Source: Bdellovibrionales bacterium RIFOXYC1_FULL_37_79
GTDB taxonomy: Bacteria; Bdellovibrionota; Bacteriovoracia; Bacteriovoracales; Bacteriovoracaceae
Length of the DNA: 35,063 nucleotides
NCBI GenBank assembly: GCA_001770015.1
Contig: MEQB01000021.1
Location: 1 to 35,063 of the forward strand
Reading direction: 5' to 3'
Within the stretch, counting starts at the first letter, position 1. Each line of letters begins with the position of its first letter. The position numbers and the translations under genes were made by a program. Shown here piece by piece: positions 15,778 through 22,529 of the stretch. A model generated the notes under the pieces. It saw only the letters and a list, made by a program, of their open reading frames with translations. It did no database searches and was not told the origin of the DNA.

Positions 15778-17196
15778 TTACAGGTTTTGGAACTGCTCAG
15801 GGACTCGGACATTCATTATGTCGAACAGATGGTTTATATATTCTTGAAACGTTATTTCATCATTGGAAAATTTCTCTTCCTCTATCGCAAACATTTCAAA
15901 AATCTTTTTTTTGCCAGACACCATGCCCACCCGCCATGATCGCTTTTGAAGATAAACTTTTGCCATACTTACTTTAGACAATTGCTCCGTGCTATAAACT
16001 GACGCCTGCCCTTTGATTAAAAAAAACTTTCCCATCAAACTCATTTCATTTGAATATACAAAATAATTCAAACAAGAAATGATCCATTTCAACTCAAGCT
16101 GATTTTTACCATATTTTTTAAGTTCATTCACACGATTAGCAAACAAATTTTTCAAATTAGTTATAACCTTATCATAAGCAACATTTACTTCTGGTGTATT
16201 AACATACTTCATCTTTTCCATTTGTTTATAAAGTTTTTGAAAACCAAGTGTTCCCTCCCTGCTATACCCAGAAGGGATGCTTGATAAGATTGTATGAAAA
16301 CTATTAATTTGATCAATGGTTTTTTCCTCCTCACTTAGAAAATATGAAAAACTATCTTCATTAGTTATTTTAAAACCAAACTTATTTAAATATTCTTTAA
16401 TCTCTTCTTCTTTCGCATCTAAAAATAATCTGGAATGTAAATAATGATTAAGATCCCTTAAATCATTAGCGTTATCGATGTAATCCCATAGCCATTCATG
16501 AACCAGCATCCAGGAAAGTTGAGATTTTGATTTTTTTAAATTGTCCATGATATTCCTATTAAAGAAATAAATGGTCCGGTGAGTTTTCAATCGAATGACT
16601 GCTTGAACAAGCACACAATCTTTAATTTTGCTCATTAATACTTCGTCTTTTATATTAATAAGCTCTTCTTCTGGGACCCAAAAAACAGATTCGTTAAATT
16701 TTTCTCTTGTTTTAAAATTTAAATAAAATTTTTCAAGCGATTGCCCCAGCTTAGGAAACGTATGCTTTAATTTTTGAGTAATAGAATTAACTGCCTCCAT
16801 ATTTGAACCATAAGGATATATTTCAAATTCGTTTTTACCAAATTTCGCTGCCTGATAATAATCCAGCACAAGCATATTGCTGCCGCATTTTAAGACATCC
16901 CCACCATTACCCACGCGACTTCCACTTGCTATTTGCATAATTTGCTTCAATTCCTCTATCGCTTTTTTCTCAGAGTCTTGAATGAAGTTTTTATTTGTTG
17001 TTCTTAATTGATTATTATTATCTCTCAATATCCTGAATATTTCGTCGTTTGATGGTTTCGAATTTTTTTTAGTATATCTAATATCGTTAAAAATAACTCC
17101 ATGGGTCTTTTCCAGTTGCTGTAGTTTCTCTGCAAGAGTATCTTTCGCCATGACTGGACTAACAAACATAAACATCATAACAATAAAGTATTTCAT
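15778..17196 (-). CDS. Secreted protein with GNGGD and HEW motifs
   Basis: A 472-residue exported protein (signal peptide MKYFIVMMFMFVSPVMA). It has GNGGDVLKC at residues 96-104 and, further on, SWMLVHEWLWDY with H233-E234, then NDLRDLNHYLHS. This order recalls a secreted family I associate with Bdellovibrio-type genomes. The VHEW...N...H pattern is reminiscent of a metallohydrolase helix but is not a canonical HExxH. The remaining 200 residues are helical and unrecognised. Its ATG overlaps the TGA of the upstream regulator by 4 bases (ATGA), so the two are translated together. The function is unknown; I cannot claim protease activity. Confidence 0.78.
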   Translation of the reverse strand: MKYFIVMMFMFVSPVMAKDTLAEKLQQLEKTHGVIFNDIRYTKKNSKPSNDEIFRILRDNNNQLRTTNKNFIQDSEKKAIEELKQIMQIASGSRVGNGGDVLKCGSNMLVLDYYQAAKFGKNEFEIYPYGSNMEAVNSITQKLKHTFPKLGQSLEKFYLNFKTREKFNESVFWVPEEELINIKDEVLMSKIKDCVLVQAVIRLKTHRTIYFFNRNIMDNLKKSKSQLSWMLVHEWLWDYIDNANDLRDLNHYLHSRLFLDAKEEEIKEYLNKFGFKITNEDSFSYFLSEEEKTIDQINSFHTILSSIPSGYSREGTLGFQKLYKQMEKMKYVNTPEVNVAYDKVITNLKNLFANRVNELKKYGKNQLELKWIISCLNYFVYSNEMSLMGKFFLIKGQASVYSTEQLSKVSMAKVYLQKRSWRVGMVSGKKKIFEMFAIEEEKFSNDEITFQEYINHLFDIMNVRVPEQFQNL

Positions 17197-18020
17197 ATCT
17201 CTTCCTCTGACTTGGTGAGCGGGAAAAATTGTAAATTAATCTGATAAATACTGTCGGGGTGCTTATCAGTAAACATTTCCAAAATTTCATTTTCCACTTT
17301 TTGAACATATTTTTTAAGCTCAGCAAGCTTTTTTGAATTTACCGGAATTGTAAGTGCGCTGACATACCTTTTATCCACGTCAATTTTATCAAGAGCAGTC
17401 TCCGCATTTTTAAGCATTTGTTTATGAAATTGACGTATGCTTTTTGAAGGTATCTCATCGTAGGTATTCAACCCATCGGTACAATTTTTTAGTTTTCCGT
17501 CCTTGTCTTCTCGGATAAGGCCGAGTGCTTTCAAATCTTTGATTGCTTTTTCAATATCTTCTGTTTTTACTTGAAACAACAATTTATTGGTTATCCACTC
17601 TGGGTCGTTTTGGAAATTTTCTAGATTAATCATTTCCCTTAAAGCGAAGTAATACCAACTACATATTCTGGAAAAGACTTCTTCACTTAGAAGGTGACAT
17701 TTAATACTATTTCTAGATTTTATTTTACGTAAAAGCCCAAGATGAAGCGCAATATCCTTAGACTCACTTTTTTTTAGCTGTACCAAATCAGCGAAATAAT
17801 CCGCTTCTTCCTTATTAAATTTAAAATAACTTACAATATGTTTTTGAAGTTTAGGCCCAGGATGGCGATCACCGTTTACAATCATCGTTAAACTTGCCGT
17901 TGTCTTTAAATTAAGATTTTTAGCCCAAATACCGTATGAATAATCAGCTCTAGATACCTTCTTTGATTGAAAATGATCCGATAAAAATTGTTTATAGTCT
18001 ATATAGTCGTAGATACACAT
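17193..18020 (-). CDS. TIGR02147 / DUF4423-type putative regulator
   Basis: A 275-residue cytosolic protein of the TIGR02147 family, known mainly from Fibrobacter and Bdellovibrio-like genomes. N-terminal signatures are IYDYIDYKQFLSDHF, an HTH-like stretch TTASLTMIVNGDRHPGPKL, and FNKEEADYFADLVQL. The middle has a winged-helix-like DIEKAIKDLKALGLIREDKDG. The C-terminal RQFHKQMLKNAETAL and TIPVNSKKLAELKKYV are also family-like. Regulation of the coupled secreted protein is inferred from the 4-base overlap. No Shine-Dalgarno is visible. GATAAT lies 7 bases before the ATG, so the transcript may be leaderless. Confidence 0.87.
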   Translation of the reverse strand: MCIYDYIDYKQFLSDHFQSKKVSRADYSYGIWAKNLNLKTTASLTMIVNGDRHPGPKLQKHIVSYFKFNKEEADYFADLVQLKKSESKDIALHLGLLRKIKSRNSIKCHLLSEEVFSRICSWYYFALREMINLENFQNDPEWITNKLLFQVKTEDIEKAIKDLKALGLIREDKDGKLKNCTDGLNTYDEIPSKSIRQFHKQMLKNAETALDKIDVDKRYVSALTIPVNSKKLAELKKYVQKVENEILEMFTDKHPDSIYQINLQFFPLTKSEEEI

Positions 18021-18136
18021 GTGAGTTATTATCGCAATTTTAATGCCGAATTAATCCAGATTAACTAATTAATATTTAATTGATAGAAAGCTTAGACTCT
18101 GAAAGGGAGTTAGCAATTGTACAGTTTCTAGACGAT

Positions 18137-19387
18137 CTAAAGATCATCTGCCTGAATATTAAGATTCTTAAGTAACGCCCAAAAGACTCTTTTCATGGCG
18201 GCTTTCAATTTAGCTTTCTTATAATCTTCATGGGAGGCTTCTCCCTCGGTATTGATTTTATAACTATCCTTGTCCATGATCTGAATTTCGTAAGGATAGA
18301 AAAAACGAATATCTCTAGCAAGCAGGGAGGTATCCAAGGCTAAAACCTTTTTAGCGAGCACATTTTGTTGATCAAGATCCCTGGCATAATGTTTTATTTT
18401 ATTAAATTCCTGCAAAAATGGATCTTTATAAATTATCAATTGCATAGAGGTAAATTGCATAGCTTTATATTGTTTTGATCTATGTTTATTCCGATCCAGC
18501 TCTATCGCTTTTTCAAAAGAACATTCCTTAGATGCTTGCTCCAGCGCTTTAGCAAATTCTTCGTGAGAAAAATTTTTTCGTATGGCCTGTTTTAAGATGG
18601 TCCAATATCTCTTTCTAAATTTTTTAATATCCATAAGAGAATTAACAGATCGACTTGGTTTTATGTTATGGGGAATAACAATATTTCGCTCCATCAAAAA
18701 CTTGATCACCCGCAAACTATCGAAGGGATTATGGGTTACAAAGCGCAGGCCTACCCGATCAAATAATTCCTCAGCCACACTCTCATCTTTATTAAGAAGT
18801 TTTATAATAACGCTATCTCTTGATTTTTTAGATTTCGTTTGAAAATCATAGAGTGCAATTTTCTCATCCGAACCTTTGACTCCGAGAAATAAATTATTCT
18901 CCTGATCCCGATAGACATATTTATAAAAACGATCAAAAATTTGGGTCTGGATAATCGAGAAATAATTAGTTCTTAGATCCTTATCCACATGTAAAATAAC
19001 ATGCATAATTTTAAGAACAATTTCGGCCCAAAGTCTTTGAATTCTTTTTTGAAAATTATTTTCCGTGGCCATTAAAAACAAATCAGTGATATCTGAAATC
19101 ATGTACAAGGCGTCTGGAATATTCAAATCCAGGCCATCAGGATTTCCCTCTTTTAAAAAATATCTTCTGATAAACTGCAAAGACTCCTGGAAAATCCCAA
19201 AAAGTTCAGCTTTTCCCACCACCTCGTTTGGATCGAGGCCATATCCAATCAGAAACTTTTCTACTTGCTCCTTGGAATTCATCGGAGTGATAAAGAACTT
19301 TGTATCCAGCGCAGATTTTCCATTGATTGCGATGTCAAAAAGTTCCCAATCAAAATAATATTTCGATAAGTACTCGGGTCTTTGCAT
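18137..19387 (-). CDS. TIGR04552-like protein with RelA/SpoT-like motifs
   Basis: A 416-residue cytosolic protein. I place it by recollection in the TIGR04552 family of delta-proteobacteria and Bdellovibrio relatives. The second half has, in order, motifs that resemble a (p)ppGpp synthetase domain. KSKKSRDSVIIK (185-196) is like the ATP-binding K-x-x-x-SI-x-x-K of RelA. LFDRVGLRFV (208-217) is like the catalytic D-x-x-x-R. NIKP (241-244) is like the NPKP loop. YKAMQFTSMQLII (307-319) is like Y-x-S-I/L-H. PYEIQIMD (365-372) is like the catalytic EIQIR. The N-terminal 170 residues are unrecognised. No HD hydrolase, TGS or ACT domain is visible. The histidine of YxSLH is replaced by Gln. No clear ribosome site precedes the ATG. 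Confidence 0.68.
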   Translation of the reverse strand: MQRPEYLSKYYFDWELFDIAINGKSALDTKFFITPMNSKEQVEKFLIGYGLDPNEVVGKAELFGIFQESLQFIRRYFLKEGNPDGLDLNIPDALYMISDITDLFLMATENNFQKRIQRLWAEIVLKIMHVILHVDKDLRTNYFSIIQTQIFDRFYKYVYRDQENNLFLGVKGSDEKIALYDFQTKSKKSRDSVIIKLLNKDESVAEELFDRVGLRFVTHNPFDSLRVIKFLMERNIVIPHNIKPSRSVNSLMDIKKFRKRYWTILKQAIRKNFSHEEFAKALEQASKECSFEKAIELDRNKHRSKQYKAMQFTSMQLIIYKDPFLQEFNKIKHYARDLDQQNVLAKKVLALDTSLLARDIRFFYPYEIQIMDKDSYKINTEGEASHEDYKKAKLKAAMKRVFWALLKNLNIQADDL

Positions 19388-19452
19388 AGAGGGTTAAATA
19401 CACTAAAATGTTATGAAACTCTAGATTTTAAACTTTAGCTGTGCGGCAAATA

Positions 19453-19938
19453 ATGCAACGACTCAAAATCAACTCTCCCAACGTTTTGTTCTTATCAATG
19501 CTGGGAATCGGTTTTTTCCCGTACGCCTCCGGCACACTGGCTTCAATCGCCACCATTCCCTTATTATATTTATTATTAAAACTTAATTTGAGTTTTTATG
19601 TTTTTATTCCAGTCTTTATTTTTATAACCATTTTTGCCATTTATTTTTCCCACCAAGCTCAAATAAAATATGAAAAACATGACCCCTCATGGATTGTTAT
19701 CGATGAATTTTTAGGACTGATGATCACCTACCCTTTTATTTCTAAAACAAGTTTTTTCCACGTCATAATAGTTTTTATTTTATTTCGTTTTTTTGACATT
19801 ATAAAAATTTGGCCGGCAAGCTACTTCGATAAAAAAGTCACCCACGGTATGGGAATAATTCTTGACGATCTTGTCAGCGGACTGATGGCCGGAGGAGTTT
19901 ATTGGACCGCTACTTGGGTCCCGTGGCTGAGCTTTTAG
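19453..19938 (+). CDS. pgpA: Phosphatidylglycerophosphatase A
   Basis: Inner-membrane enzyme that removes phosphate from phosphatidylglycerophosphate to give phosphatidylglycerol. About 161 residues with several hydrophobic segments. Family motifs are GFFPYASGTLAS near the N-terminus, WIVIDEFLGL in the middle and GIILDDLVSGLMAG near the C-terminus; the acidic residues of DEFLG and DDLVSG form the active site. The start is uncertain: the ATG at 19453 is given, but an in-frame GTG at 19441 is possible and neither has a good ribosome site. The 3' end overlaps the convergent secreted-protein gene by 29 bases. Confidence 0.93.
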   Translation: MQRLKINSPNVLFLSMLGIGFFPYASGTLASIATIPLLYLLLKLNLSFYVFIPVFIFITIFAIYFSHQAQIKYEKHDPSWIVIDEFLGLMITYPFISKTSFFHVIIVFILFRFFDIIKIWPASYFDKKVTHGMGIILDDLVSGLMAGGVYWTATWVPWLSF

Positions 19939-20422
19939 AATCATTCGATAACCTATCACCGGCATCACTAGACGACAACTTCCCCTGTTCTCTTGGTGCA
20001 GATGTATCCACTTTTTCTTCATGTTCTGAGCAAATAATTCCCCAATACTTTTTTTCTTCTATCACACAAGGAAAACATACTTTTTTTCCATTTTGTGATA
20101 TGTTAAAAAAAGTATCTACAGGGCAATGACCGGCAAAACAAGACATTTTTTCTGACGATTTTATCCATTCAAATTCTACGTTACTATTAGTCAGATCAAA
20201 TCCTTCATCTAGAACCTCATTCAATTTTTTTAAAATATATTTTTTTGCTTTATCATCTACTCCTACTCCCGTCTTAACTTGCATCATTACCAGAGCTCCT
20301 GTTAATTTATCGTCAATTAGTCTTTTTTCGTCGTCTGTAAATTCTCGTTTTATACAAACTGCCTCAATATGAATAATATTTATAAAAAAAATGAATAGAA
20401 TGAAAATAATTGTTTGAGACAT
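19910..20422 (-). CDS. Small secreted Cys-containing protein
   Basis: A 170-residue exported protein of unknown function. The signal peptide MSQTIIFILFIFFINIIHIEA precedes VCIKREF. The mature domain has cysteines in VCIK, SCFAGHCPVD, VCFPCV and IICSEH, probably disulfide-bonded, and an early DDKLTGALVMMQV segment. The last 35 residues are Ser-rich, charged and likely disordered. GGGAGGG lies at good spacing before the ATG. It overlaps the end of pgpA tail to tail. Confidence 0.72.
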   Translation of the reverse strand: MSQTIIFILFIFFINIIHIEAVCIKREFTDDEKRLIDDKLTGALVMMQVKTGVGVDDKAKKYILKKLNEVLDEGFDLTNSNVEFEWIKSSEKMSCFAGHCPVDTFFNISQNGKKVCFPCVIEEKKYWGIICSEHEEKVDTSAPREQGKLSSSDAGDRLSNDSKSSATGPK

Positions 20423-20850
20423 AAAATCCCTCCCGAATAATTAACATTATACATCATTTCAATTTTCAATATTTATATAAATTTCAAGAATCATTTGCTT
20501 GGTTCATATAATTTGGATTTGTATGGCTCAATAATCATCGTACATCAACACCAATATCAGACCTAAAAACCTATCTCTAGGTCTAACTATCTCAGGTGTG
20601 ACTGATCCATAAATGCTATTTTTTTAAAAAAAACTTACGCACATTTTACGCTTGACTTACGCAATATTTACGCATAACCTTTTTATATAGAAATTAATTG
20701 CAGGTCAATTTTTAAAAGACAGGTAGAAAGTTGTGAGTAATTTTGCAGTGATAAAAAAAGGAAAACCTGACTGATTTGCATAAGTTTTAGATGTCGTAGT
20801 TTAGAGAAAATGGTATTTAATTTATAACCCTTTGCCCTATGGAGAAAACA
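20423..20850. other. Long non-coding region upstream of recA
   Basis: About 420 bases without a convincing gene. Contents: AT-rich divergent promoter DNA for the secreted protein; an inverted repeat AGACCTA (20559-20565) / TAGGTCT (20578-20584); the four-copy TTACGC array (20635-20673); and an apparently long recA leader of roughly 160 bases. I saw no riboswitch fold or small ORF with a ribosome site. Confidence 0.6.
20635..20673 (+). promoter_or_regulatory. Four TTACGC repeats, 11-bp period, at recA promoter
   Basis: TTACGC begins at 20635, 20646, 20657 and 20668, an exact 11-base period. A candidate -35 TTGACT (20652-20657) falls inside the array; 17 bases further TAACCT (20675-20680) is a weak -10. 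The array would thus cover the recA promoter. It keeps the TTAC half-site of the Bdellovibrio LexA box (TTACN3GTAA) but in direct, not inverted, orientation. A role as an SOS operator is inferred. Confidence 0.55.
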
Positions 20851-21954
20851 ATGAATCAGACAACCGTTATGGATAAAGCAAACAAAGCAAAAGCTCTCGA
20901 TCTGGCCTTAGCCTCAATTGAAAAACAATTTGGCAAAGGTGCCATCATGAAACTCGGTGATAACGAGATACATGAAAAAATTCCGGCTATTTCTACTGGC
21001 TGTTTAGGTCTTGATCTTGCCCTTGGTGTAGGTGGAATTCCCCAAGGTAGAATTATCGAAATCTATGGCCCGGAATCCTCCGGAAAAACCACTCTCACGC
21101 TTCACCTTGCAGCTGAATGCCAAAAGGCTGGTGGCACCGTCGCCTTTGTTGATGCAGAACACGCTCTCGACACTAATTATGCTTCCAAACTTGGAATTGA
21201 TGTTTCTAATTTGCTTATCTCGCAACCAGATAGTGGCGAGCAAGCACTTGAAATCAGCGACATGCTCGTTAGATCTGGTGCTGTAAGTCTTTTAATCATC
21301 GACTCTGTGGCGGCCCTCACTCCTAAGGCTGAATTGGAAGGCGACATGGGAGATTCCCATATGGGATTGCAAGCGAGACTTATGAGTCAGGCTTTGAGAA
21401 AATTAACAGGATCGATTTCCAGATCCAATACCACCGTTGTTTTTATCAACCAGTTAAGAATGAAAATTGGGGTTATGTTTGGCAATCCAGAAACAACCAC
21501 TGGAGGAAACGCTCTTAAATTTTATGCTTCCGTTCGGTTGGACATAAGAAAAGTGTCCTCTATAAAAGACGGAGAAGAATATATCGGCAATCGAACCAAG
21601 GTCAAAGTTGTTAAGAATAAAGTGGCTCCTCCTTTTAAAAGCGTCGAATTCGACATTATGTTTGGAGAAGGAATTTCCCGAGAAGGGGATATTCTTGATA
21701 TCGCCGTAGAAGAAAAGATTGTCGAAAAAGCTGGCGCCTGGTTCTCTTACAACAATATTAAAATTGGACAAGGTAGAGAAAATTCTAAAAATTATTTTAA
21801 AGAAAATCCGGCCATAATGAACGAAATCAGAACGCTGATTCTTGATAAGCACGGACTAGCAGGTAAAAATGAAAAAATAGACCCTATCACCGGAGAGATA
21901 TCTGTCGATGACAATAAAGCTAAAGCTAAAAAACCAAAGACTGATTTACAATAA
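20851..21954 (+). CDS. recA: Recombinase A
   Basis: DNA strand-exchange protein and co-protease for LexA. 367 residues from the ATG at 20851, chosen because GGAG lies 6 bases upstream; an ATG 12 bases earlier overlaps that site. Core motifs are [17 protein letters not shown], Walker [18 protein letters not shown], the Walker B strand [10 protein letters not shown] followed by [20 protein letters not shown] (L1), and [20 protein letters not shown] (L2). The Lys/Asp-rich C-terminal tail is typical. It is followed at once by a terminator and recX. Confidence 0.98.
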   Translation: MNQTTVMDKANKAKALDLALASIEKQFGKGAIMKLGDNEIHEKIPAISTGCLGLDLALGVGGIPQGRIIEIYGPESSGKTTLTLHLAAECQKAGGTVAFVDAEHALDTNYASKLGIDVSNLLISQPDSGEQALEISDMLVRSGAVSLLIIDSVAALTPKAELEGDMGDSHMGLQARLMSQALRKLTGSISRSNTTVVFINQLRMKIGVMFGNPETTTGGNALKFYASVRLDIRKVSSIKDGEEYIGNRTKVKVVKNKVAPPFKSVEFDIMFGEGISREGDILDIAVEEKIVEKAGAWFSYNNIKIGQGRENSKNYFKENPAIMNEIRTLILDKHGLAGKNEKIDPITGEISVDDNKAKAKKPKTDLQ

Positions 21955-21965
21955 GGTATAAACGG

Positions 21966-21990
21966 GCGGCCATAATTGGCCGCTTTTTTT
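21966..21990 (+). terminator. recA terminator abutting the recX start
   Basis: GCGGCC / GGCCGC, extendable by an A-T pair to a 7-bp stem with a 4-base loop, followed directly by seven Ts (21984-21990). The recX ATG begins at the very next base. It should end most recA transcripts and limit read-through into recX. Confidence 0.9.
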
Positions 21991-22473
21991 ATGAATGAAG
22001 AAACAAACAAAGCATATAATTACATTTTATTTCTTATTTCCAGACAGGACTATCCCAAGAGCAAATTGCAAAAAAAATTAAGTCAAAAAGGATATTCAAA
22101 AGAAATTATTGATGCTGTTTTAGAACGGATTTCCAGCCAAGGCATCTTTGACGAAAAACGCTATATGGACTCCAAAATCAGATCACTTGCCAAAAGAAAC
22201 TATTCAAAATCTCACATACATAAATTTTTAAAGCATGAAGACTTGTCGTTCGAAGATAGTGAAATTGACTCTATTTTTGCAAAAGAGGAAATTACGGAGG
22301 AAGAACAGCTTGATCAATTAATTGATAAAAAAATCAAAAAATTCACCCACAGACCTTTGAATCAAGACGAAAAATATCAAATACAAAAGAAACTTTTTTC
22401 TTATTTATACTCCAAGGGCCACAATTATAAAAAAATAATGACCTCCCTCACGAAAAAGTTATCAGAGATTTAA
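21991..22473 (+). CDS. recX: Regulatory protein RecX
   Basis: RecA modulator that caps or destabilises RecA filaments. 160 residues with three-helix repeats typical of the family: ISRQDYPKSKLQKKLSQKGY, ILERISSQGIFDEKRY-like (here VLERISSQGIFDEKRYMDSK), SLAKRNYSKSHIHKFL, and a C-terminal repeat NQDEKYQIQKKLFSYLYSKG. The ATG at 21991 follows the T-run of the recA terminator, and no Shine-Dalgarno exists between them. An in-frame TTG at 21976 lies inside the hairpin. Expression is therefore probably low and depends on read-through. Confidence 0.9.
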   Translation: MNEETNKAYNYILFLISRQDYPKSKLQKKLSQKGYSKEIIDAVLERISSQGIFDEKRYMDSKIRSLAKRNYSKSHIHKFLKHEDLSFEDSEIDSIFAKEEITEEEQLDQLIDKKIKKFTHRPLNQDEKYQIQKKLFSYLYSKGHNYKKIMTSLTKKLSEI

Positions 22474-22529
22474 TTTCTATACTATTTATGCTAGCTTAAA
22501 CTGTTATTGTTCTTTTAATCGAGAGAAAT

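Noticed and set aside
19411-19437. TAAAGTTT-N11-TTATGAAA-type match (minus strand) before the TIGR04552-like gene, possible sigma-28 promoter
   Set aside because: The -35 is perfect, but the -10 keeps only ATAA and lacks the CGA core. In AT-rich DNA such a match is expected by chance several times in the window.
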